Source: Sphingopyxis sp. L1A2A
GTDB lineage: Bacteria; Pseudomonadota; Alphaproteobacteria; Sphingomonadales; Sphingomonadaceae
Assembly (NCBI RefSeq): GCF_005502465.1
Contig: NZ_SCOT01000030.1
Location: 1-37,859 of the forward strand
DNA: 37,859 bases
Direction: 5' to 3'
The notes beneath the pieces are model-generated. The model searched no databases and had not been told where the DNA came from. It was given only the letters and a program-made list of their open reading frames with translations. A program made the translations under genes and the position numbers. The stretch's first letter is position 1, and each line of letters begins with the position of its first letter. Shown piece after piece: positions 24,421-32,048 of this stretch.

Positions 24421-24528
24421 GTCATTGCGAGCGAAGCGAAGCAATCTCCAGCCATCGAAATCGCGCAACCCCGCAAGCTGGAGATTGCCACGTCGCCCCG
24501 GATCAAGTCCGGGACTCCTCGCAATGAC
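24421..24528. repeat. Composite type-B/type-E palindromic repeat
   Basis: The outer arms are type B: GTCATTGCGAGCGAAGCG at the left and TCCTCGCAATGAC at the right, with CAATCTCCAG/CTGGAGATTG as inner arms. Between CTGGAGATTGCCACGTCG and the right end sits CCCCGGATCAAGTCCGGG, the core of the type-E element seen at 29.5 kb. It looks like one repeat inserted in or recombined with another. Confidence 0.8.
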
Positions 24529-24565
24529 GAAGCGTTTTGCATCGCGGATCAGGAAGGCGATTAAC

Positions 24566-26131
24566 ATGCTCAAACAGCTCAGCGCGCAGGACGCCCAGTT
24601 CCTCTACACCCAGACCGCGAACAACCTGACCCACATCATGGGGGTCTATATCTATGATCCCTCGACCGCGCCGGGCGGCTTCGTGCGCTTCAAGGACATC
24701 ATCCGCCACGTCGAAAGCCGCGTTCATACTTCGCCCTTGTTCCAGCGCCGCCTGCACCGCCTGCCGTTCGACATGGACCACCCCTATTGGGTCGAGGACG
24801 AGCATTTCGACGTTGAAGCGCATATGAGCCACGCGCGGCTGCCCGAGCCCGGCGACTGGCGGCAATTCTGCATCGCGGTCGCGCGCTATTTTTCCAAACC
24901 GATGGATATGAACCGCCCGCTGTGGGACATTTACATCATCGAGGGGCTCGACCGCATTCCGGGTATCCCGAAGGGCAGTTTCGCGATGCTCCACCGCGTC
25001 CACCATGCCGCGGTCGATGGGGCGTCGGGCGCCCACGCCTTCATCGCGATGAGCGACATCGATGCCACGGGCACGCCGGCGATTGCCGAACCACCACCGG
25101 TCGAGGATCTGGGCGATCCGCCGTCGAGCACCGAGACGCTGTCGCGCGCCTGGTCGGCGTCGCTGCAATCGCCGGTCAAGTTCGTGAACGCGCTGATGAA
25201 AATGTCGCCCGCGATCATCTCGTCGGCGCGCAAGGCGATGGCCGAGGGCGGGATGACCGCTGGAGTCCCCGAAACGCGCTTCAACGTCCCCGTGGGGCCG
25301 CACAAGATGTTCGACGGGACGTCGGTGGCGCTGTCCGATGTCGCCTTGGTTCGCAAGAAAGTGCCCGGCGCGACGGTCAACGACGTCGTGCTGACGACGG
25401 TCGGCGGCGCGCTGCGCAAATATCTCGCCAAGCATAAGGAGTTGCCGAAGGAGAGCCTGGTCGCGATCGCGCCGATCAACCTGCGCGGCAAAGACAAGGG
25501 CGCCGGAAAGGCCTCGACTCCCGGCAATCAGGTATCGGCGATGAGCGTCCCGGTCCGCACCGACATCGCCGATCCGCTCGCGCGCCTCGCCGCGGTCCGC
25601 GACTATACGGTCGAGGCGAAGGAAGCCAAGGCCGGGGTCAGCGCGCGGATCATGACCGACCTGTCGCAGCATATTCCGGGCGCGACGATGGCGGCGGTGG
25701 CGCGGCTGGTGACCAGCGAACGCTTCGCGGTGCGCGGCACCAATTTGTTCATCTCGAACGTGCCGGGGGCGCAGGTGCCGCTCTATCTCGCGGGCGCGCA
25801 GCTGGTGACGCAGCACGGCATGGCGCCGCTGGCGAACAATATGGGGCTCTTCGTCGCGACCCCCAGCTACAATGGCCGCATCGCCTTTTCGCTGATCTCC
25901 GAGCGCGCGGTGATGCCCGACATCGCCTTTTTCAGAGCGTGCATCGAGGAAAGTTTTGCCGACCTGATGGCAGCGGTGCCGAAAGCCGAAAAGCCCAAAG
26001 CCGCTACGGCAAAGCCGATACCGGCGGCCAAGCCCAAGCCAAAACCGAAAGCCGTCCCAAAACCTGCCGCAAAGGGCAGGGTGAAACCGGTTGCTAAAGC
26101 GAACGCAACCGGCAAGACTCGTAAAAAATAA
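24566..26131 (+). CDS. Wax ester synthase/diacylglycerol acyltransferase (WS/DGAT)
   Basis: WS/DGAT enzymes esterify acyl-CoA to diacylglycerol or long-chain alcohols, making storage triacylglycerol or wax ester. The 521-aa protein has the catalytic motif HHAAVDG (146-152), the PLW motif (118-120), NDVVLTTVGGALR in the second half and the C-terminal NLFISNVPGAQVPLYLAGA segment. I use the ATG at 24566, preceded by AGGAAGG; the frame extends upstream only through repeat sequence. The last 60 residues form a basic Lys/Pro/Ala-rich tail much like that of the HAD-PlsC fusion. The patatin-type lipase gene follows after 23 bases. Confidence 0.92.
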   Translation: MLKQLSAQDAQFLYTQTANNLTHIMGVYIYDPSTAPGGFVRFKDIIRHVESRVHTSPLFQRRLHRLPFDMDHPYWVEDEHFDVEAHMSHARLPEPGDWRQFCIAVARYFSKPMDMNRPLWDIYIIEGLDRIPGIPKGSFAMLHRVHHAAVDGASGAHAFIAMSDIDATGTPAIAEPPPVEDLGDPPSSTETLSRAWSASLQSPVKFVNALMKMSPAIISSARKAMAEGGMTAGVPETRFNVPVGPHKMFDGTSVALSDVALVRKKVPGATVNDVVLTTVGGALRKYLAKHKELPKESLVAIAPINLRGKDKGAGKASTPGNQVSAMSVPVRTDIADPLARLAAVRDYTVEAKEAKAGVSARIMTDLSQHIPGATMAAVARLVTSERFAVRGTNLFISNVPGAQVPLYLAGAQLVTQHGMAPLANNMGLFVATPSYNGRIAFSLISERAVMPDIAFFRACIEESFADLMAAVPKAEKPKAATAKPIPAAKPKPKPKAVPKPAAKGRVKPVAKANATGKTRKK

Positions 26132-26154
26132 ACCATGTCTTGCAGGACGACTAC

Positions 26155-27606
26155 ATGCTTTTTACCCCGACGCTCAGCGCCGACCGCGATCTCGTGACCG
26201 CGCCCGATTATATCGCCTGGGCCAAGGCCGCGCGCGAACATGACAAGAAATCGGGGCTCCAGACGTGGCGCGACGCCGACGAGAGCAAGCATTTCGACTA
26301 TAAGGCGATCCGCGCCCGGCTCGAAAAATTGCGCAAGCTGTCGGCGGCGGGCGACGTCAAGGGGCTGCTGTTCGTCCTGAACGAAGGCATCCACGGCAAT
26401 ATCGACGGCATGGGCCACGAGCGCCTCTATCAAAAGGCACGCTTCGGCACCAAGGCGCTGATCGAGGCGTATGTCGCCGAAGTCGTCGCCTCATTGGACA
26501 AGATCGCCGCGGCGCGCAGCATCAGCCGCGAGGAAAAGCGCGACTTTTTCCGCCGCGCTCAGCATTGCTACGGCCGCTCGGCGCTGCTGCTCTCGGGCTC
26601 GGGCAGCTTCCTGTTTTTCCACATCGGGGTGGTCAAGGCCTTGTGGTCCGAAGGCGTGTTGCCCGCGATCATGTCGGGCGCCAGCGGTGGGTCGATCGTC
26701 GCCGCGGTCGTCTGCACCCGCAAGGACAGCGAAATCGGCGCCTTCCTCGCCAGCGATCGCCTAGCCAATCCTGACCGCGGTACCGACGGGCGGCGCCTCG
26801 CCTCGGACGAGGTGCGCGACCGGCTGGCCGACCTGATCCCCGACCTGACCTTTCAGGAAGCGTTCGAGATCAGCGGCCGCCACCTAAATGTCTCGGTCGC
26901 CCCCGCCGAAAAGCATCAGAACGGCCGCCTGCTCAATGCGATCACCGCCCCCAATGTGCTGATCCGCGAAGCGGTGTTGGCCTCTTGCGCGGTGCCCGGC
27001 GTGTTTCCGCCGGTGATGCTGATGGCGCGCGACGATGCGGGCAACCGCATCCCGTACCAGCCTGACCGGCGCTGGGTCGACGGGTCGGTGACCCACGACA
27101 TCCCGACCAAACGGCTCGAACGCCTCTATGGCGTCAACCATCATATCGTCAGCCAGGCGAACCCGATCGCGCTGCCCTTCGCGACCGACACCCGCAAACA
27201 GATGGCGCCGATCGAGGCGATCCAGCATGCGTCGATGGCGACCTTCAAGGCGTGGCTGAACGCCAATATGATCATCTTTCAGAAGCCGCTCGAATGGGTG
27301 CCGCCGCTCAACAGCCTCGCCAATATGGCGCGGTCGGTGATCAACCAGGAATATACCGGCGACATCAACATCATCCGCCCGCCCAAATTCTGGTCGCCGG
27401 CCAAGATTCTGAGCGATCTGGGGCAGGAGGATATCGACGAGCTGATCGACACCGGCGAACGCACCGCCTGGCCCAAGGTCGAAATGGTCCGCACCCAGAC
27501 CGCGATCAGCCGCGCGCTTGAGGGCATTTTGGCGCGGATCGACCGAGCGGGCGACGATGGCCCCGGCCACCGCAGCACCGCGGCGCTGAAAAAGGCCATC
27601 CGCTGA
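26155..27606 (+). CDS. Patatin-like lipase with N-terminal DUF3336 domain
   Basis: A lipid acyl hydrolase of about 483 residues, similar in layout to the eukaryotic TGL3/4/5 triacylglycerol lipases: an N-terminal DUF3336-type helical region (about 15-135), then a patatin domain. The domain has the oxyanion loop GSGSFLFFHIG (148-158), the nucleophile Ser177 in GASGGS and the dyad Asp309 in VDGS. I choose ATG 26155, with AGGA seven to eight bases upstream; a TTG five codons earlier is possible. It lies between the WS/DGAT gene and a monoacylglycerol-lipase-like gene whose ATG follows its stop by one base. Storage-lipid breakdown is the likely role. Confidence 0.9.
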   Translation: MLFTPTLSADRDLVTAPDYIAWAKAAREHDKKSGLQTWRDADESKHFDYKAIRARLEKLRKLSAAGDVKGLLFVLNEGIHGNIDGMGHERLYQKARFGTKALIEAYVAEVVASLDKIAAARSISREEKRDFFRRAQHCYGRSALLLSGSGSFLFFHIGVVKALWSEGVLPAIMSGASGGSIVAAVVCTRKDSEIGAFLASDRLANPDRGTDGRRLASDEVRDRLADLIPDLTFQEAFEISGRHLNVSVAPAEKHQNGRLLNAITAPNVLIREAVLASCAVPGVFPPVMLMARDDAGNRIPYQPDRRWVDGSVTHDIPTKRLERLYGVNHHIVSQANPIALPFATDTRKQMAPIEAIQHASMATFKAWLNANMIIFQKPLEWVPPLNSLANMARSVINQEYTGDINIIRPPKFWSPAKILSDLGQEDIDELIDTGERTAWPKVEMVRTQTAISRALEGILARIDRAGDDGPGHRSTAALKKAIR

Positions 27607-27607
27607 C

Positions 27608-28453
27608 ATGGCGGCGGTGATCCTGCCCGCGGGATCGGCCGGCGCCGGGGCGAAACTCCATATCACCCACTGGCTTCCGGCCGGCCTCCCGAAAGCCGTG
27701 GTGCTGCTCGCGCACGGCTATGCCGAACATGCGGGGCGCTACGGTCATGTCGCCAAACGGCTGACCGACGCCGGTTACGCCGTCTATGCGATCGATCATT
27801 GGGGGCATGGGCTGTCCGACGGCGATGGCGGTTTCGTCCCGCGCTTTTCGGCGTTCACCGACGGCATGGCCGAACTGCTGACCTTGGTCGAGGTCAACCA
27901 TGGCGCCACCCCGCGCCTGCTGCTCGGCCACAGCATGGGCGGACTGATTTCAACGCTGTTCCTGATCGAACGCCAGTCGGCGTTCGTCGCGGCGGCGCTG
28001 TCGGGCCCCGCGATCGTCCCCGCCGCGCCGCCATCGCGCTTTACCGTGTGGATCAGCCGCTTTCTCTCGCGCTTCTTCCCGCGGCTCGGCGTGTTGTCCC
28101 TCGATGCGAACGGGGTCAGCCGCGATCCCGCGGTGGTTGCCGCCTATCTCGCCGACCCGCTGGTCTATACGGGCAAGATCGGCGCGCGGCTGGGCAAGGA
28201 ATTCATGGACGCGATGGCCGCGGCGCAGGCGGGCGCGCAGCGCATCAAGCTGCCGATCCTGCTCCAGCATGGCGAAGCCGACAGCCTCGCATCGCCCGAA
28301 GGCTCGCAATATCTGTTTGACCATAGCGGGTCGGTGGACAAGATTCTCAAAATCTATCCCGGCCTGTTCCACGAAATTTACAACGAGCCGGAACGCGATG
28401 CGGTGCTGGACAATTTGATCGACTGGTTCGATGCACATGTTCCGCGGCATTAG
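27608..28453 (+). CDS. Alpha/beta hydrolase, monoacylglycerol-lipase-like
   Basis: A 281-aa serine hydrolase of the alpha/beta fold. HGYAEHAGRYGHVA (36-49) and the D-H-x-G-H-G-x-S segment (DHWGHGLSDG, 63-72) are typical of monoacylglycerol lipases and lysophospholipases. The catalytic triad reads as Ser109 (GHSMGG), Asp225 (HGEADSLA) and His255 (GLFHEIYNEPERD). There is no signal peptide. It is tightly coupled to the preceding patatin-type lipase gene, so the two likely act in sequence on glycerides. The exact substrate is inferred from family and context. Confidence 0.9.
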   Translation: MAAVILPAGSAGAGAKLHITHWLPAGLPKAVVLLAHGYAEHAGRYGHVAKRLTDAGYAVYAIDHWGHGLSDGDGGFVPRFSAFTDGMAELLTLVEVNHGATPRLLLGHSMGGLISTLFLIERQSAFVAAALSGPAIVPAAPPSRFTVWISRFLSRFFPRLGVLSLDANGVSRDPAVVAAYLADPLVYTGKIGARLGKEFMDAMAAAQAGAQRIKLPILLQHGEADSLASPEGSQYLFDHSGSVDKILKIYPGLFHEIYNEPERDAVLDNLIDWFDAHVPRH

Positions 28454-28467
28454 GCCCACTCCAAATC

Positions 28468-28546
28468 CCGTTCGTGTCGAGCGAAGTCGAGACACGCGAA
28501 GGCATGCGCCCCCGATGGGTGTCTGGACGACGCTCGACACGAACGG
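28468..28546. repeat. Palindromic repeat, type C
   Basis: CCGTTCGTGTCGAGCGAAG at the left is an inverted copy of CGCTCGACACGAACGG at the right, around GTCGAGACACGCGAAGG and TGGGTGTCTGG. It occupies most of the gap between two hydrolase genes. A related copy lies at 33.7 kb. Confidence 0.85.
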
Positions 28547-28569
28547 ATTGAGAGGACAGTTTTAAAGTC

Positions 28570-29505
28570 ATGCGTATCCTCCTCATCCTCCTCTTCGCGC
28601 CGCTCATCGCACTGGCGCTGATGTATTTCATCTTCCCCGGCCGCCTCGTCGCACTGGGGCGGGCGCTGCTCCGCCAGCGCGGGCGGATGGTGCAGAAAAG
28701 CGTCATGGTCGACGGCCGCAGCTGGCCCTATCTGGAGGGCGGCGACCCCGCGAAGCCGTTATTGCTGCTCGTCCACGGCTTTGCCGGCGACAAGGATAAT
28801 TGGTCGATGATCGCGCCGCATCTGACGCGCGATTATCATGTCGTCGCCCCCGACCTGCCGGGCTTCGGCGAAAATGAGCGCAACCCCGACCTCGCTTATG
28901 ACCTGCAAGCGCAGACCGCGCGGCTCAAGCAATTCGCCGACATCCTTGGCCTTCACCGTCCGCATCTCGGCGGCAACAGCATGGGCGGCTGGATCGCGCT
29001 GCGCTACGCGATCGACTATCCCGAGGCGCTCGCCAGCCTGATCCTGCTCAACAACGCCGGGGTCAACGGCGCCAACGAAAGCGACCTCCAGAAACAGGCG
29101 GCGAACGAGGATTATAATCCGCTCGTCCTTGCGGGCCTTGAGGACGCTGACCGGCTGGTCGCGATGGTCGTCCACAAACCGCCCTATATCCCGGGGCGGC
29201 TGAAACCCGTGCTCTACGCCGACGCGCTCAAATATCGCGATCAGCTCGACGGGATTTTCTGGACGATCGCCAACGAAGGCCGCGACCAGCCGCTCAACGA
29301 CCGGCTGGGCGCGGTCAAGGCGCCGACGCTGATCCTCTGGGGCCGCCACGACCGCCTGCTCGACGTCAGCTGCGTCGCGGTGCTCGAAGCGGGGATTGCG
29401 GGCAGCGAGAGCCATATCTTCGAGCATGTCGGCCACGTCCCGATGATCGAGGATCCCAAAGCGACGGCGGCGGTGATGAAGGCGTTTCTCGCCAGGCAGT
29501 CCTAA
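28570..29505 (+). CDS. Membrane-anchored alpha/beta hydrolase
   Basis: A 311-aa hydrolase whose N-terminus is a strong hydrophobic anchor (residues 3-23, ILLILLFAPLIALALMYFIF). The alpha/beta domain has HGFAGDKDNW (69-78), nucleophile Ser137 in GNSMGG, Asp261 in WGRHDRLLD and His289 in HVGHVPMIE. This resembles lipases and esterases attached to the inner membrane, such as LipQ/LipV-like or Moraxella lipase-3-like proteins. It follows the glycerolipid genes and precedes gpsA, separated from both by repeats. The substrate is unknown; a lipid ester is likely from context. Confidence 0.88.
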   Translation: MRILLILLFAPLIALALMYFIFPGRLVALGRALLRQRGRMVQKSVMVDGRSWPYLEGGDPAKPLLLLVHGFAGDKDNWSMIAPHLTRDYHVVAPDLPGFGENERNPDLAYDLQAQTARLKQFADILGLHRPHLGGNSMGGWIALRYAIDYPEALASLILLNNAGVNGANESDLQKQAANEDYNPLVLAGLEDADRLVAMVVHKPPYIPGRLKPVLYADALKYRDQLDGIFWTIANEGRDQPLNDRLGAVKAPTLILWGRHDRLLDVSCVAVLEAGIAGSESHIFEHVGHVPMIEDPKATAAVMKAFLARQS

Positions 29506-29510
29506 ACCTC

Positions 29511-29583
29511 GTCTCCCCGGACTTGATCCGGGGTCCATGACGCCCCGTCGGCCATGGATGCCGGATCAAGTCCGGCATGGCGA
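29511..29583. repeat. Palindromic repeat, type E
   Basis: The element contains CCCCGGACTTGATCCGGGG (29515-29533) and CCGGATCAAGTCCGG near 29561-29575, two hairpins sharing the core GATC-AAGTCCGG, separated by CATGACGCCCCGTCGGCCATG. The same core occurs inside the composite element at 24.5 kb. It lies between the anchored hydrolase gene and gpsA. Confidence 0.82.
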
Positions 29584-29652
29584 ATGGGACAAGCGTCGCT
29601 TGCCAACCCGCCATTCCCCCGCCACTCTCCCCACAAAACAGGGGAGAGAAAT

Positions 29653-30654
29653 ATGCGCCTGAAGGTCGGCCTGCTCGGTGGGGGCAGCTGGGGTACGACG
29701 GTCGCCTCGGTCGTATCGCGCAACGCGCCGATCACCCTGTGGGCGCGCGATGCGGAGACCGTCGACAGCATCAACAACGACAATGAGAACCGCAAATATC
29801 TGCCCGGCATCAAGCTGCCGACGGCGCTGCGCGCGACCGGCGACATGGCCGAAGTCGTCGCCGGCGCCGACGTCCTGATCATGGGCGTCCCCTCGCACAG
29901 CTTTCGAGCGGTGCTTCAGGAGGCGCGCAATCATCTGCGCCCCTGGGTGCCGGTGATCAGCCTGACCAAGGGGCTCGAACTGTCGTCAGGCCAACGCATG
30001 ACCCAGCTGATCGAGGAAGTGCTCCCCGGCCACCCGGTCGGCGTCCTCACCGGCCCCAACCTCGCGCGCGAGATCATGACCGGGCAGGCGGCGGCGAGCG
30101 TGTTGTCGATGGAGGACGAGATTGTCGTCCGCGCGCTCCAGCCGGTGTTCCACTCCGGCCTGTTCCGCGTTTACACCAACACCGATCTGCTCGGCTGCGA
30201 ACTCGGCGGGGTGCTCAAGAATATCATCGCGATCGCGGTCGGCATGGGCGACGGCCAGGGCGCCGGCGACAACACACGGTCGGCCCTGATGACGCGCGGG
30301 CTCGCCGAAATCACCCGGCTCGGCGTCGCGATGGGCGGCCGCCCTGAAACCTTTGCCGGACTGACCGGCATGGGCGATCTGATCGCGACCTGCACCAGCC
30401 CGCTCAGCCGCAACCGCCATGTCGGGGTCGAACTGGGCAAGGGCCGCCCGATCGAAGAGATCATCGCGGGGATGAACATGGTCGCCGAGGGGGTGAAAAG
30501 CGCGCCGACCGTCATCGCGCTTGCCGAACGCTACAATCTCGCCATGCCGATCGCGCGCGACGTGTTCGACGTGACGCAGGGCAAACGCAGCGCGCAGGAC
30601 GTGTTCCGCGGTCTGCTGCGCTCGGCGGTGGGTGATGAGGCGCACCCGGGCTGA
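29653..30654 (+). CDS. gpsA: Glycerol-3-phosphate dehydrogenase [NAD(P)+]
   Basis: GpsA reduces dihydroxyacetone phosphate to glycerol-3-phosphate, the backbone substrate of PlsB. The 333-aa length is normal. The Rossmann motif GLLGGGSWGTT lies at 6-16, the SLTKGLE segment with Lys106 follows, and the catalytic Lys189 is in GCELGGVLKNIIAIAVGMGDG. The C-terminal helix region has the family's TFAGLTGMGDLIATC and SRN motifs. ATG 29653 has GGGGAGAG upstream; the earlier in-frame ATG lies in repeat sequence. Its place after the glycerolipid genes makes functional sense. Confidence 0.96.
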   Translation: MRLKVGLLGGGSWGTTVASVVSRNAPITLWARDAETVDSINNDNENRKYLPGIKLPTALRATGDMAEVVAGADVLIMGVPSHSFRAVLQEARNHLRPWVPVISLTKGLELSSGQRMTQLIEEVLPGHPVGVLTGPNLAREIMTGQAAASVLSMEDEIVVRALQPVFHSGLFRVYTNTDLLGCELGGVLKNIIAIAVGMGDGQGAGDNTRSALMTRGLAEITRLGVAMGGRPETFAGLTGMGDLIATCTSPLSRNRHVGVELGKGRPIEEIIAGMNMVAEGVKSAPTVIALAERYNLAMPIARDVFDVTQGKRSAQDVFRGLLRSAVGDEAHPG

Positions 30655-30664
30655 GCATATTTAT

Positions 30665-30747
30665 CGTCATTGCGAGGAGCGAAGCGACGCGGCAATCCAG
30701 AGTAGGCGTAAACCGCCCTGGATTGCTTCGCTACGCTCGCAATGACG
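30665..30747. repeat. Palindromic repeat, type B
   Basis: CGTCATTGCGAGGAGCGAAG at the left and CTTCGCTACGCTCGCAATGACG at the right are inverted, around GCGGCAATCCAG/CTGGATTGC. It lies just beyond gpsA and could terminate it. The rest of the gap to 30880 shows only leader sequence, with a small GCCCGCATGCGGGC palindrome near 30847-30860. Confidence 0.87.
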
Positions 30748-30880
30748 ACCAAGGAGGTGGGCAGCTTCAATTCCACCACCAGCCGTGCCGAATCTCCGTT
30801 TAGCCGGGAAGAAATTCGCCGCCTGCTTCGTTGACTCCCCTGACCGGCCCGCATGCGGGCGGCCAATCAGGAGATGGACG

Positions 30881-31216
30881 ATGAAAAAATGGACCCTATT
30901 CGCCGTGGCCCTGGCGCTTCCCGTCAGCGTTGCCGCCGCCGTTCCCTATGGCTCGCAGCCGCCGGGATTTGAAGCACCGCATATCCGCACCGCGCCGATC
31001 GCGGGCGTCGTCAACCAGTCCTGGTATAATTACAAAGCCGACATTCTGGAGGCGGAAAAGGAGCTGACCAGCGACCTGCGCCATTCGACCGACCGCGAGG
31101 ATCGCTGGGATGCGTGGGATGAATGGCAGAACGAGGTCGTCGACGCCGACAAGGATTATGTGAAGGAAATGCGCAAGAAGGGCTATCGCAGCGGCCGCGT
31201 GACGGTCGGCGGTTAA
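30881..31216 (+). CDS. Small exported protein of unknown function, 111 aa
   Basis: The first 20 residues (MKKWTLFAVALALPVSVAAA) form a clear signal peptide, giving a periplasmic or secreted mature protein of about 91 residues. The mature part is highly charged and likely helical, with NQSWYNYKADILEAEKELTSDL, a DREDRWDAWDEWQ segment rich in Trp and acids, and DKDYVKEMRKKGY near the end. No Cys and no known domain are recognised. ATG 30881 has CAGGAG upstream. An intrinsic terminator lies about 35 bases after the stop, so it is a single-gene unit. Confidence 0.8.
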   Translation: MKKWTLFAVALALPVSVAAAVPYGSQPPGFEAPHIRTAPIAGVVNQSWYNYKADILEAEKELTSDLRHSTDREDRWDAWDEWQNEVVDADKDYVKEMRKKGYRSGRVTVGG

Positions 31217-31249
31217 GTTTCCCCGGAGCTTGCTCTGGGTCGCAAGGGA

Positions 31250-31280
31250 AGGGCGGGCGTCATGGGGCGCTCGCCCTTTT
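31250..31280 (+). terminator. Intrinsic terminator of the exported-protein gene
   Basis: AGGGCGGGCG (31250-31259) pairs with CGCTCGCCCT (31268-31277) at nine of ten positions around an 8-base loop, followed directly by TTT then CCTG. It lies about 35 bases after the stop codon of the 111-aa exported-protein gene. Confidence 0.65.
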
Positions 31281-31307
31281 CCTGTTTCAAATCCTTCCTG
31301 TGGCGAA

Positions 31308-31429
31308 GCCATGGGGAGGGGGATCGTTCGCGAAGCGGATGGTGGAGGGGCAGCGACGGTGGCGCCAAAGCCCCTCCGTCAGCCTCTTCGAGGCTGCCAC
31401 CTCCCCATCGCTACGCGACAGGGAGGACT
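31308..31429. repeat. Type-A palindromic repeat between convergent genes
   Basis: The left arm has GCCATGGGGAGGGGGATCG and GGTGGAGGGGCAGCGACGG. The right arm has CCCCTCCGTCAGCCTCTTCG, then GGCTGCCACCTCCCCATCGC and AGGGAGG. The arms are imperfect inverted copies. It abuts the 3' end of the TlpA-like gene, and part of it matches the fragment at 61-108. Confidence 0.7.
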
Positions 31430-32048
31430 AATTGCCCTCAGCCAGCAACGCCTTCGCCTCATCCCCCTGCCAATCAATCGCCCCGACAACCCGCCACAAC
31501 TCGCGCCCCTCGGCGTCGTAAAAGATGCTCGTCGGCAATGCGCTGTTCGCGGCATCGAGCAGCCCGTTCTGCGGGTCGAGATAGGGTTGCAGCGCCTTCA
31601 GCCCCGCCTTCTGGAACCACGGATCGACCACCTCGGCACCCTGCAAATCCTGCGCCACCGCGATCACCGTCATCGCCGCGCCGCTCTTGGCCGCCAGCGC
31701 ATCGAGCGTCGGCATCTCGGCAACGCACGGGGCGCACCAGGTCGCCCACAGATTGACCAGCAGCGGACGCCCGCGAAAATCCGCCAGCGTTACCGGCGTG
31801 TCGTCGGGACCGCGAAAGGCCACCGTCGGCGCCGTTTTGCCCTTGTGGCTGCGATCGATCATATATTCGAACTGACCCAGCCCCTTCGCTTGGCCCGGCG
31901 AAACATTTGCTTGGCCTTCCCCGGCTTGCCCGCCGCCCGCCTTTTCCCTATCGCAGCCCGCGATCGATCCGGCCAGAAACACGGCGAGGATCGCAAGATA
32001 CGGGCTTGGAACGCGGCGGATGGCGAATACTCCGGACAGCAATAGCAT
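31428..32048 (-). CDS. TlpA-like thioredoxin-fold lipoprotein
   Basis: A 206-aa thiol-disulphide oxidoreductase. The N-terminus is a lipoprotein signal ending SIAGC, so Cys32 would be lipidated and the protein anchored facing the periplasm. A low-complexity Gly/Gln linker of about 25 residues follows. The thioredoxin domain carries WCAPC at 104-108 and the cis-Pro segment [12 protein letters not shown]. TlpA/ResA-type proteins reduce cytochrome apoproteins or other periplasmic thiols; the partner here is not evident. The ATG at 32048 lies inside the start of divergent argH, a 29-base head-to-head overlap; a TTG two codons later is possible. Confidence 0.87.
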   Translation of the reverse strand: MLLLSGVFAIRRVPSPYLAILAVFLAGSIAGCDREKAGGGQAGEGQANVSPGQAKGLGQFEYMIDRSHKGKTAPTVAFRGPDDTPVTLADFRGRPLLVNLWATWCAPCVAEMPTLDALAAKSGAAMTVIAVAQDLQGAEVVDPWFQKAGLKALQPYLDPQNGLLDAANSALPTSIFYDAEGRELWRVVGAIDWQGDEAKALLAEGN

